DNA of 37,294 nt from Bacteroidota bacterium (GTDB lineage Bacteria; Bacteroidota; Bacteroidia; Chitinophagales; Chitinophagaceae), in NCBI GenBank assembly GCA_947461595.1, contig CANHLZ010000002.1, positions 1 through 37,294 of the forward strand. Direction: 5' to 3'. A model generated the notes under the pieces. That model saw nothing but the letters and a program-made list of their open reading frames with translations. It had not been told where the DNA came from and did not search any database. Of the stretch, positions 10,797-20,510 are shown piece by piece. Both the position numbers and the translations under genes were made by a program. The stretch's first letter is position 1; each line of letters begins with the position of its first letter.

Positions 10797-11030
10797 CTAG
10801 TCTACTTTGATGCCTATTGGATGACGCCAAAGCCTATATAAAGCATAGAATAAACCTGTACAACTTAAAAGTAAAAAGGCATAAAATATTTTATTACCTA
10901 GCTGCCAAGCACCATCTAGATAAGCATACCCCCACATAATACCAAATGTGCTATTGAGTGTCATACACAATACCACCATTACAATGGTACGCATAATGCG
11001 ATTTAAAAATTGAAGTAATTTTGGTTCCAT
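10797..11030 (-). CDS. Small membrane protein, 77 aa, unknown function
   Basis: Two predicted hydrophobic helices; same strand as and 16 bp downstream of the M23 peptidase gene. Confidence 0.65.
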   Translation of the reverse strand: MEPKLLQFLNRIMRTIVMVVLCMTLNSTFGIMWGYAYLDGAWQLGNKIFYAFLLLSCTGLFYALYRLWRHPIGIKVD

Positions 11031-11046
11031 ACTAATTAATAAAATA

Positions 11047-12018
11047 TTAATCGAGACTTTGCTTATTTGCGGCAGCGGCTTTCAATAAGCGATCAAACTG
11101 AGCCGGTGTTAAATCGTTGTAGAAATAATAAACAGGGTCTACTTTTATACTTCTTTTGATTACTTCATAATGACAATGAGGCCCAGTACTTTTTCCCGTA
11201 TTGCCAATGTATCCAATTACTTCACCTCTTTTTATCGCTTGACCCACTCTCGCTTTTACACGCACCATATGTCCATATAAGGTTTGGTAACCATAGCCAT
11301 GATTAATCACTACTTTATTCCCATACCCATCTGTGTTAAACCCCGCTATCTGCACCACTCCATCTGCGGTAGCATAGATTGGCGTACCCACTGGCGCTGT
11401 AAAATCCAATCCCTGATGAAAACGAATATCTTTATACAAGGGGTCAATTCGATAACCAAAGCTTCCGCCAATACGATTTAATTTTTTATTACTCACTGGC
11501 TGAATAGAAGGAATGGCTTTTAATAATTTTTCTTTATTCTTTACCATCGAATTAATTTCAACAAAGGAAGTTGTTTGATAGGCCATTCTTAAAGATAAGT
11601 TATTGAGTTGCCCAATCATATTGGATAGCAATTCCGAATTAGACAAATTTTGAACCAATCTAACTTCTTTTTTAGCCTCCATCTCTTTTACCCTTGCACT
11701 ATCTGGAATAGGACTGGACTCAAAAATGGATCGATATACTTCATTGTCCCTATTTTCTAATTCTGACATTTGTAATTCTAACTGCTTTAATTGCGCGCTT
11801 AAAACACTGTAATTTTCTTTGTAGGTTTCATTTTGTTGACGCAGGAGTTTTTCCTTTGGGGAGTCTATGTATTGAAATAACACTACCACAATGATCACCC
11901 CCGTAATAATAGAAGCTGCTATAAAGCCAAAAAGCTGCAATAACCTAACACGCAGAGGCACTTCGACCTTGTCAAATCTGAGGGTATGTGTATTAAAGAA
12001 GTATTTTATTTTCTTCAT
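11047..12018 (-). CDS. Membrane-anchored M23 family metallopeptidase (LytM domain)
   Basis: N-terminal TM, coiled coil, SFGYRIDPLYKDIRFHQGLDFTAPVGTPIYATADGVV...GYQTLYGHM...GPHCHYEV. Confidence 0.92.
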   Translation of the reverse strand: MKKIKYFFNTHTLRFDKVEVPLRVRLLQLFGFIAASIITGVIIVVVLFQYIDSPKEKLLRQQNETYKENYSVLSAQLKQLELQMSELENRDNEVYRSIFESSPIPDSARVKEMEAKKEVRLVQNLSNSELLSNMIGQLNNLSLRMAYQTTSFVEINSMVKNKEKLLKAIPSIQPVSNKKLNRIGGSFGYRIDPLYKDIRFHQGLDFTAPVGTPIYATADGVVQIAGFNTDGYGNKVVINHGYGYQTLYGHMVRVKARVGQAIKRGEVIGYIGNTGKSTGPHCHYEVIKRSIKVDPVYYFYNDLTPAQFDRLLKAAAANKQSLD

Positions 12019-12141
12019 CTAAATGTTCTATTATTTGTCCCCGAAAGGCCGTAAAAAAGCCCTAATTCCTTACCTTTGAGGACATTAAAAAAGCATAACA
12101 AATATAGCTTTTAAGACCAACACAGCCTAAAATTAAGCTAC

Positions 12142-14835
12142 ATGAGGAAGAGCTCCGAAATAAGACAAGAATTTTTAGATTTTTTCGCATCTAAAGGGCA
12201 TGCCATTGTACCCTCTGCACCCATCGTGGTTAAAAACGACCCTACCTTGCTTTTTACCAATGCGGGGATGAATCAATTCAAAGATTACTTTTTAGGCAAT
12301 CAAGTACCAATTCATAACAAAATAGCTGATACCCAAAAATGTTTAAGGGTGAGTGGAAAGCACAATGATTTAGAAGAAGTGGGTGTAGATACTTATCATC
12401 ATACCATGTTTGAGATGTTAGGTAATTGGAGTTTTGGAGATTATTTTAAAGAAGATGCCATTGCTTGGAGTTGGGAATTATTAACCAAAGTATATGGCAT
12501 TGATCCAGCTAAATTATATGTCACCGTTTTTGAAGGAGATGCTGCAGAAAATTTACCCGCATCCAGCGAAGCCTTACGTCATTGGAAAAAATGGGTGTCA
12601 GAGGATAAAATAATTTACGGCAATAAAAAAGATAATTTTTGGGAAATGGGCGATACGGGCCCTTGTGGTCCATGTAGCGAAATTCATGTTGATATGAGAT
12701 CTGCGGAAGAAATTGCACTAATACCAGGACGAGACTTGGTAAACAAAGACCATCCGCAAGTAATTGAAATATGGAACAATGTATTTATTCAATACAATAG
12801 AAAAAAAGATGGCAGCTTGGAAGCGCTTCCTAATAAACATGTGGATACAGGTATGGGTTTTGAAAGATTGGTACGTGTGATTCAAAATAAAAAAAGTAAT
12901 TATGATACGGATGTTTTTACGGGCACCATTGAAGCGGTAGAAAAAATTACCCATAAATCCTATGATTATAGCGATAGCAAGCAAGCTGTTGCTTTCAGAG
13001 TCCTTGCAGATCATATTAGAGCCATCGCTTTTACTATTGCCGACGGTCAACTGCCCGCCAATACAGGGGCAGGTTATGTCATTCGAAGAATTTTAAGAAG
13101 AGCGGTAAGGTATTATTATTCCTACCTAGATTACAAACATCCATTATTGCATCAATTAATGCCCTTATTGGCCGAGCAATTTGAACATGTATTTCCTGAA
13201 TTAAAAGGACAATTAGATTTTGTAAGTAAAGTGGTCAAAGAAGAAGAAGAAGGTTTCTTAAGAACATTAGAAAAAGGTTTAAAGCGCATGGATGATATTA
13301 TTGCAACTCATGCAAAAAAATCTACCATCGAAGGTAAGTTGGTATTTGAACTTTTTGACACTTTTGGATTTCCTGTAGATTTAACCAGATTGATTGCTAA
13401 TGAAAATGAATTGCAGGTGGATGAAACTGGTTTTGAAAAAGAAATGTTGCAACAAAAAAATAGAAGCCGCGCAGCCACTGCTATTGATACCGGAGATTGG
13501 GTGCAAGTAAATCCTGACACAGAAACAAAATTCATAGGCTATACTGCTACTTCTGCCAATGCTACCGTAATAAAATACCGTAAAGTAAAGGCAAAAGGAA
13601 AAGAGGCTTATCAATGGGTAATTAGTGAAACCCCCTTTTATGCAGAAAGCGGAGGACAAGTGGGTGATACTGGCAACTTTAAATTTGAAGATGGAAGCAA
13701 TATAGAAGTTACAGATACTAAAAAAGAGAATAATTTATTTATACATTTTACCGACTCCTTACCTACTACCATTGGTTCAAAACTAAGCGTGCAAGTAAAT
13801 GTTGCCAATAGAAAAAATATTACACTACACCATTCTGCTACCCATTTATTACACGCGGCTTTAAGAAATATTTTAGGCAAACACGTAGCACAAAAAGGAA
13901 GCTTAGTGAATGCCGAACAATTGCGATTTGACTTTTCTCATTTTGCAAAAATGACCCCTGAAGAAATTATAGCCGTAGAACAAATGGTGAATGCCAAAAT
14001 AAAAGAAAACATTCCTGTAGTCATTAAAGAAATGAATAAGGAGGAAGCCATCCAACTTGGCGCGATGGCTTTATTTGGAGAGAAATATGGCGATAAAGTA
14101 CGTGTGGTAGTAATGGATCCTACTTATTCTATAGAATTGTGTGGCGGAACCCATGTAGGTCATACTGGAGAGATTGAACATTTTATTTTAAAAGCAGAAG
14201 CTTCTGTTGCAGCTGGGGTAAGAAGAATTGAAGCGGTAGTTGGCGCTGCTGCACAGCTTTATGTCACTGAGATAAATGAAAAGCTACATAAACAAATTGT
14301 ACAATTAACTGAGGCTTGTGCAACATTAGCCAACCAATTATCAATTAAATTTCAAGCGCCAGAATGGAATGAGGCAAGTACAGTAGATATTTTAAATGAC
14401 ACTATTTCAGATTTGCAAGCAAAGCAAAAAGAATTGTTTAAAAAACTAGAAAGCCAAGAAGCAGGATTGGTTAATAGTTTATTAGAAACTTATCGTACTC
14501 AGTTTACTTCCATAAATGGTGTTCAATTTTTAGGTACACATATACCATTAAAAAGCAGTGACCAATTAAAAAAATTAGCACAGCTATTGGGTGCTACACA
14601 ACCTAATACCTTGGTGGTATTGGTCAATAAAGTAGAAGGTAAAGCAGCTGTAGCGATTTCCATCAATGAAAGTTTAGCCAATGAAAAAAATTGGCAAGCT
14701 CCTCAAATAATTAAAGAAAAAATTGCTCCACTTATCAAAGGTGGTGGTGGTGGGCAAAAAACTTTAGCAGCAGCTGGTGGGCAAGATGCGACTCAATTGG
14801 ACAAAGTAATTGAAGCAGTAAGAGGAATGCTATAG
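12142..14835 (+). CDS. alaS: Alanine--tRNA ligase
   Basis: Starts with SSEIRQEFLDFFASKGH; TNAGMNQFKDYFLG; HSATHLLHAALR; CGGTHVGHTGEI; C-terminal GGGGGGQKTLAAAGGQD. Confidence 0.98.
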   Translation: MRKSSEIRQEFLDFFASKGHAIVPSAPIVVKNDPTLLFTNAGMNQFKDYFLGNQVPIHNKIADTQKCLRVSGKHNDLEEVGVDTYHHTMFEMLGNWSFGDYFKEDAIAWSWELLTKVYGIDPAKLYVTVFEGDAAENLPASSEALRHWKKWVSEDKIIYGNKKDNFWEMGDTGPCGPCSEIHVDMRSAEEIALIPGRDLVNKDHPQVIEIWNNVFIQYNRKKDGSLEALPNKHVDTGMGFERLVRVIQNKKSNYDTDVFTGTIEAVEKITHKSYDYSDSKQAVAFRVLADHIRAIAFTIADGQLPANTGAGYVIRRILRRAVRYYYSYLDYKHPLLHQLMPLLAEQFEHVFPELKGQLDFVSKVVKEEEEGFLRTLEKGLKRMDDIIATHAKKSTIEGKLVFELFDTFGFPVDLTRLIANENELQVDETGFEKEMLQQKNRSRAATAIDTGDWVQVNPDTETKFIGYTATSANATVIKYRKVKAKGKEAYQWVISETPFYAESGGQVGDTGNFKFEDGSNIEVTDTKKENNLFIHFTDSLPTTIGSKLSVQVNVANRKNITLHHSATHLLHAALRNILGKHVAQKGSLVNAEQLRFDFSHFAKMTPEEIIAVEQMVNAKIKENIPVVIKEMNKEEAIQLGAMALFGEKYGDKVRVVVMDPTYSIELCGGTHVGHTGEIEHFILKAEASVAAGVRRIEAVVGAAAQLYVTEINEKLHKQIVQLTEACATLANQLSIKFQAPEWNEASTVDILNDTISDLQAKQKELFKKLESQEAGLVNSLLETYRTQFTSINGVQFLGTHIPLKSSDQLKKLAQLLGATQPNTLVVLVNKVEGKAAVAISINESLANEKNWQAPQIIKEKIAPLIKGGGGGQKTLAAAGGQDATQLDKVIEAVRGML

Positions 14836-14864
14836 ACAATCACAAAAAAAAGTACTAATACATC

Positions 14865-16322
14865 ATGACTCAAACGGCTACTCCATCTTCTAAATACGAA
14901 GCTGTTATCGGATTAGAAATACATGCACAATTGGCTACCAAAAGCAAAATGTTTTGTGGAGATGCGACCGATTTTGGCGCAGCACCCAATACGCAAATTA
15001 GCCCCATTACATTGGGGCATCCTGGTACTTTACCAAAGACCAATGAGAAAGCCGTTGAATATGCCATTACCATGGGGCTAGCCTGTGGATGTACTATTGA
15101 AAAAAACAACTATTTCGCAAGAAAAAATTATTTTTATCCCGACCTGCCAAAAGGGTATCAAATTTCACAACATACTACCCCAATTTGCGTGGGAGGTACT
15201 GTTTCTATAAAAACGTCAAAAGGTGAAAAGAAAATTCAATTGAATCGAATTCATTTAGAGGAAGACGCAGGGAAAAGTATTCATGACCTTTCTGCTACCT
15301 CTACTATGATAGATTTAAACAGAGCAGGCACCCCATTAATTGAATTAGTTACCGAGCCTTGTCTACACTCGGCAGAAGAAGCTTTTGCCTTTGTAACAGA
15401 AATTAGAAAATTAGTAAGATGGTTAGGGGTATGTGATGGCAATATGGAAGAAGGTAGTTTAAGATGCGATGCGAATATTTCTATTCGATTGCAAGGAGAA
15501 AAGAAATTAGGTACTCGGGTTGAAATAAAAAATTTAAACTCGATACGAAATATCAAGAAAGCCATTGAATACGAAATAGAAAGGCTCATTCAGATCAATG
15601 AAACAGGCGGAATCATTATTCAACAAACCAGAAGCTTTGACTCCAACAACGATACCACTTTCTCCATAAGAGACAAGGAAGATGCCAATGATTATAGATA
15701 CTTCCCCGATCCAGACTTAGCACCATTACATTTGACAGATGAATGGATCGATGAAATTAGAAAAAAATTGCCTTCATTACCCAATGAGTTACAAAAACAA
15801 TGGGTTAACAGCTTTCACTTGTCCGAATATGATGTGGAGCAATTAAGCGAGCACAAGGAAGAAGCTGCTTTTTTTATACAATTAACCCAATTAAGCAAGC
15901 ACTATAAGTCTATTGCTAATTGGATATTAGGTCCTATAAGATCCTATTTGAATGAGTCTAATGCTACTTATGAAAAACTTACCTTAGCACTACCCTATAT
16001 AGCAGCATTAATAGAAATGGTTGAAACCAATCAGTTAAACTTTTCAGTAGCAAGTAATAAAATATTGAAAGAAATCATTGACCAACCACAATCACCATTG
16101 ATGTACGCCGAGCAACATAATTTGCTACAATCCAATTCAGTTGATGAAATGGAACATTGGGTGAATCAGGTCATAGCGAAACATCCCGACAAAGTAAATG
16201 AATATAAAAAAGGGAAAAAAGGCTTGATAGGCTTATTTGTAGGGGAAGTTAAAAGGATAAGCCAAGGTAAAGCCGATCCAAAATTAAGTACACAAATGCT
16301 TGAAAAAAAATTAGCAAATTAA
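14865..16322 (+). CDS. gatB: Aspartyl/glutamyl-tRNA(Asn/Gln) amidotransferase subunit B
   Basis: YEAVIGLEIHAQLATKSKMFCG, GHPGTLPKTNEKAVEYA, FPDPDLAPLHLTDEW. Confidence 0.97.
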   Translation: MTQTATPSSKYEAVIGLEIHAQLATKSKMFCGDATDFGAAPNTQISPITLGHPGTLPKTNEKAVEYAITMGLACGCTIEKNNYFARKNYFYPDLPKGYQISQHTTPICVGGTVSIKTSKGEKKIQLNRIHLEEDAGKSIHDLSATSTMIDLNRAGTPLIELVTEPCLHSAEEAFAFVTEIRKLVRWLGVCDGNMEEGSLRCDANISIRLQGEKKLGTRVEIKNLNSIRNIKKAIEYEIERLIQINETGGIIIQQTRSFDSNNDTTFSIRDKEDANDYRYFPDPDLAPLHLTDEWIDEIRKKLPSLPNELQKQWVNSFHLSEYDVEQLSEHKEEAAFFIQLTQLSKHYKSIANWILGPIRSYLNESNATYEKLTLALPYIAALIEMVETNQLNFSVASNKILKEIIDQPQSPLMYAEQHNLLQSNSVDEMEHWVNQVIAKHPDKVNEYKKGKKGLIGLFVGEVKRISQGKADPKLSTQMLEKKLAN

Positions 16323-16357
16323 CCAATAGTAATTTAATCTATTCAAAAAATATTAAT

Positions 16358-17494
16358 ATGAACATCAAAAGTATTTCAATCGTCTTATTCAGCACCCTTC
16401 TTTTATTGGTTGGCTGCAAAAAAAAATCTAACGAAGCCACTTATTCAGTGACGGGACAAATTCAACATGCAGGGAATAGTAAATTGATGTTACAAGAAGT
16501 GCCCTATGGCGGCAAACCCATTGTCACATTAGATTCAATTACTTTGGATAAGGAGGGTAATTATGCTTTTAGATTCATTGCCAAACAAGAAGGTATTTAC
16601 AGATTGGCTACTGAAAAAGATTTGGAAATTATATTTGTCAATGATGAAGAAAATATTCAAATAAATGCAGATGCAGATAATTATCAATCTTATACTATTA
16701 AGGGTTCTAAAAATAGCAATGCCATGCTGGGGTTTTTAATCCAATATCGAAAAAAAGACTCCTCTTTATTTTCAACTTTATTCAATTTAGATGCTTTGCA
16801 AAAACAAAATGCAAAAGATAGCAGTATTTTTTGGTTGCAAAAACAAAGAATTTCAAAAATTAATGATTTGAATGAATTTGTAGAAAACAATATCATTAGT
16901 TCAACTAGCCCAGCTGTCATTTACTATTCCCTAGGTTTAAGTTTGAGGTCAATGGAATCGGCCAAGGTATTAGCGCTAGCCAAAGCGGCTGCAGAAAAAA
17001 CAAAAGCAACTCCGCTGGTAGAATTTGTTGCCTTATTAAGCACTCAAGTACAGTCCAATACTAAGGCAGCAGCAGCAAGTGTAGGTAATATTGCGCCTGA
17101 AATTTCATTAGCAGATCCCAATGGGAAAATTATATCCTTAAGTAGTTTACGAGGCAAATATGTATTAGTAGATTTTTGGGCAAGTTGGTGTGGACCTTGC
17201 AGAGGAGAAAATCCTAATGTAGTTGCAGCATTTGAAAAATATAAAAATAAAAATTTTACTGTATTGGGCATATCACTTGACGACAACAAAGAAAGTTGGT
17301 TAGAGGCCATCAAAGTAGATAAATTAAATTGGCAGCACATAAGCGATCTAAAGAAATGGGAAAGTATTGTAGTGGGCGCTTATCAAATTGAAGGCATCCC
17401 TTTTAATGTGTTAATAGATCCAACTGGAAAAATTATTGCAACAGAATTAAGAGGCCAAGCTTTACAAGAAACACTGGCTGGCGTTTTGCAATAG
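16358..17494 (+). CDS. TlpA-like thioredoxin lipoprotein with N-terminal DUF4369-like domain
   Basis: Lipobox LLLLVGC; YVLVDFWASWCGPCRGENPNV (CxxC); N-terminal YSVTGQIQHAGNSKLMLQE pattern. Confidence 0.9.
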   Translation: MNIKSISIVLFSTLLLLVGCKKKSNEATYSVTGQIQHAGNSKLMLQEVPYGGKPIVTLDSITLDKEGNYAFRFIAKQEGIYRLATEKDLEIIFVNDEENIQINADADNYQSYTIKGSKNSNAMLGFLIQYRKKDSSLFSTLFNLDALQKQNAKDSSIFWLQKQRISKINDLNEFVENNIISSTSPAVIYYSLGLSLRSMESAKVLALAKAAAEKTKATPLVEFVALLSTQVQSNTKAAAASVGNIAPEISLADPNGKIISLSSLRGKYVLVDFWASWCGPCRGENPNVVAAFEKYKNKNFTVLGISLDDNKESWLEAIKVDKLNWQHISDLKKWESIVVGAYQIEGIPFNVLIDPTGKIIATELRGQALQETLAGVLQ

Positions 17495-17521
17495 AATTAT
17501 TTTAGACCAAATAAGCACCTT

Positions 17522-19840
17522 TTATTTTTGCTTTATAAAAGTCTTTATTAATGCAGGCAGCAATATTAAATTGGTCAATGTACTTACCACTAAGGTTAAT
17601 GAAGTAAGCCAACCTAATGCCTTGGTCCCTCCAAAATCACTGAAACAAAAAATAACAAAACCAGCTACTAGTACCATAGAGGTATAAATAATACTGATGC
17701 CAGTATGTTTAATTGTTTGCACTAAAGTTGCATTCACTTGATGATGTAAACGAGGCAATTCTTGTTTGTAATTAATTAAAAATCGAATGGTTACATCTAT
17801 AGCAATTCCTAATGCTACGCTAAATACTAATACAGTGGATGGTTTTAAGGACACGCCTATCCAACCCATGACTCCAGCCGTAATTAATAATGGTACTATA
17901 TTCGGCACCAAAGAGCACATCAATATAGGGAAGGATCTAAATAAAAATAACATGCACATTGCAATTAATAAAAAAGCCCAAAATATAGACTCTCCTAATC
18001 CTGTAATAATAAAATTACTTCCTTCTAAAAAAGTAACACTACTCCCAGTGATTTGAATATTATATTTACTACTATCAAAAATAGATTGGGTAGCGCTATC
18101 TAATCTATTTAAAAAAATAGGCAATTGTGCACTTCCTATATCTTTCATGTTAACACTCACTCTTGTTTGGCTTTTGTCTTTATCAATAAATTTACCTAAC
18201 AATTGCGCAGGTCCATTTGATCCTTCCTTCTCCACTTTATTAAATTGTAGAAAGGGCGCTATAAAGGCCATTTCAGTACTGCTAGGTAAAGTATACGAAA
18301 GACTATCACCATCATAAAATGCCTGTTTTGCAAATTTAATTCCATCTAACATCCCCATAGGCTTGCCCAATTCCGGCTGATTGCTTAAATACACTTCTAA
18401 AGATTCTAAGGCTTCCAGTGGGTGTATACTTTTTATTAAACCATTCCTTTTTTTAGTATCTACAATTATTTCCAAAGGCATTACACCCCCTCCTTCTTTT
18501 TCAAACCATTTCAAATCGGTATACAGCTGGTCTTTTTTAGGCAAATCATCTACAATAAAAGCTTCCTTCTTAATATGCATCACCCCTATTAAAGAAAAAA
18601 TAACAAAAATTAAAGTAATTCCAAAAACCCATTTAGTATGATGAAAAGTCCATTTTTCTATTTTAATTAAAATATTTTCGAGGTACTTATTATCTAAATA
18701 TTTAATATGCTTCGGTTGTGGTGCCTCTATATAAGTAAGGACCGGTGGTATAAACAATAAACTAATAAAAAATATAGCCATAATGTTTAATCCCGACACC
18801 CATCCAAATTCTTTTAATAAAGGACTTTTTGTAAAAGCAAAAACAAAGAAACCAATCGCTGCTGTGATATTACAAAATAAAGTAACTATCCCCATCCTAC
18901 TCACCATTTGAACAATGGCTTGTTCTTTATTTTTAGTTTCCTTAAAGGAAGTGTGGTACTTATTTAAAAAATAGATACAATTGGGAATACCAATGACAAC
19001 GATCAAAGGAGGTATTAATGCAGTAAGTAAAGTAATTTTTTGTCCCATTAAAACCATGGTCCCAAAACTCCAAATAACACCCATAATTACTACCGACAAA
19101 CTTAAAAGTGTAGCAGAGAGAGATCTGAAAAATAACATCAAAGTAATGGCAGACAACAATAAGGAGCCAATCAAAAACCAAACCATTTCTTTTTTAATTC
19201 TATCCGCCAAAATGGTTCTAATATAAGGTAAGCCACTTATATGCACCTTTAATCCGGTTTGCTTTGTAAATAAATTAAGCTCAATTTGTAACATTGAAAT
19301 AATATGCGACCGAGCTCCACTATTAATAGAATCCGGATTAAAACTAACTGCCATAATATAAGCATGGCTATTAGGATTGTATAATAAATTTTTATAAAAA
19401 GGTAGTTGCTCTAAGGTTGCTTTATTATTTAATAAACTAGAGTCATTTTCATAAGGAGGATTAAAAATCTTATTGGCAATAAATTTAGTTTGAGCACTAT
19501 CTTTAGTAATGGTATACGCATAGGGCAAACTAAGCACATTGGTAACACCTTGGATTTTCTTTAAAGATTGATGTAAATTATAAGCAGCGTTAAATACAGA
19601 TGAAGTATACATACTATTGGTCTGAAATCCAACCACTACAGTAGTTCCATCTACGCCAAATTTTTTTACGAAGTCCTTATAAATAATAAATTTAGGATTG
19701 TCTTCAGGTATAGCTTTAGTAAACTCATAACTCAATTTAACTTGAATTGCAAAATAGCCCATAATTAAAGTAATTACACCCAATAGGATTAAGGATACTA
19801 CTTTGAATCTAACTATCAATTGGCCAAGTTGTTGCCACAT
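17522..19840 (-). CDS. RND/MMPL superfamily transporter
   Basis: About 12 TM in two repeats, large periplasmic loops, VALGIAIDVTIRFLINYKQELPR in second repeat. Confidence 0.88.
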   Translation of the reverse strand: MWQQLGQLIVRFKVVSLILLGVITLIMGYFAIQVKLSYEFTKAIPEDNPKFIIYKDFVKKFGVDGTTVVVGFQTNSMYTSSVFNAAYNLHQSLKKIQGVTNVLSLPYAYTITKDSAQTKFIANKIFNPPYENDSSLLNNKATLEQLPFYKNLLYNPNSHAYIMAVSFNPDSINSGARSHIISMLQIELNLFTKQTGLKVHISGLPYIRTILADRIKKEMVWFLIGSLLLSAITLMLFFRSLSATLLSLSVVIMGVIWSFGTMVLMGQKITLLTALIPPLIVVIGIPNCIYFLNKYHTSFKETKNKEQAIVQMVSRMGIVTLFCNITAAIGFFVFAFTKSPLLKEFGWVSGLNIMAIFFISLLFIPPVLTYIEAPQPKHIKYLDNKYLENILIKIEKWTFHHTKWVFGITLIFVIFSLIGVMHIKKEAFIVDDLPKKDQLYTDLKWFEKEGGGVMPLEIIVDTKKRNGLIKSIHPLEALESLEVYLSNQPELGKPMGMLDGIKFAKQAFYDGDSLSYTLPSSTEMAFIAPFLQFNKVEKEGSNGPAQLLGKFIDKDKSQTRVSVNMKDIGSAQLPIFLNRLDSATQSIFDSSKYNIQITGSSVTFLEGSNFIITGLGESIFWAFLLIAMCMLFLFRSFPILMCSLVPNIVPLLITAGVMGWIGVSLKPSTVLVFSVALGIAIDVTIRFLINYKQELPRLHHQVNATLVQTIKHTGISIIYTSMVLVAGFVIFCFSDFGGTKALGWLTSLTLVVSTLTNLILLPALIKTFIKQK

Positions 19841-19855
19841 ACAGTTTTATTTAAA

Positions 19856-20494
19856 TTATATAACCCATATAAAAGCGGCTACTTGCGTAAGCGCACCTAT
19901 CAAAAAACCAACTATTAATTCATTTTTAGTATGGTCGCTTACCACCATTCTAGCACTCACCACCAAAGCAGTAAATAGGATGGTCATTATTATCCAAGCC
20001 AAGTTATTTACTGGATAATAAAATCCCACCAAGATAACAGCCATCAGTAATCCACTAATACCCATAGCATGAAGACTGACTTTTATAAAATTATTTACAG
20101 TTAATCCAATGGCACTGGATATAAAAATTCCAAAATAAAAATACTTCAAAGCCAAAGGCTGATCCGTAAAATTTCTACTTAAATAATACATCCACCAATA
20201 AAAGAACATAGTAATGACATAAGGTATAATTCTTTCTTTTCTTGTACGTAAAAAGATACTGTCACTGAATTTAAGTCTCCATAATAAAAATACGGCAAAG
20301 GCTGGAAAGAAAGCAGTTAGCCAAAAAACACTAAACAACTTTAATTTCAATTGCCAGTCGGTGATGCCCGCAAATTCAAAAGGCATCAAATACATTAAGT
20401 AAATGAAAAAGTAGGTTGGTATAAATAAAGGATGAAATACATAGGAAACTGTATTGGCAATATAGACGAGTGGTTTAGGTGTTTGGTTTTCCAT
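19856..20494 (-). CDS. Integral membrane protein, divergent PAP2-like
   Basis: Multi-TM; RTRKERIIP, VSLHAMG and ARMVVSDHTKNELIVG resemble degenerate PAP2 phosphatase motifs. Confidence 0.65.
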   Translation of the reverse strand: MENQTPKPLVYIANTVSYVFHPLFIPTYFFIYLMYLMPFEFAGITDWQLKLKLFSVFWLTAFFPAFAVFLLWRLKFSDSIFLRTRKERIIPYVITMFFYWWMYYLSRNFTDQPLALKYFYFGIFISSAIGLTVNNFIKVSLHAMGISGLLMAVILVGFYYPVNNLAWIIMTILFTALVVSARMVVSDHTKNELIVGFLIGALTQVAAFIWVI

Positions 20495-20510
20495 GGATGG
20501 TAATATTTAG

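Noticed and set aside
12071-12078. TACCTTTG as the alaS promoter -7 element
   Set aside because: Fits TAnnTTTG but no -33 TTG/TTTG at 19-21 nt was found; too weak to list as a feature. The same holds for TACCTTTG at 7047-7054 upstream of ppc.
12718-13880. Several - strand ORFs antisense to alaS (12718-13050, 13308-13535, 13381-13659, 13638-13880)
   Set aside because: Overlap conserved alaS coding sequence; no domain signature or start context.
14739-14760. GGTGGTGGTGGTGGG microsatellite
   Set aside because: Encodes the normal Gly-rich GGGG motif of the AlaS C-terminal domain.
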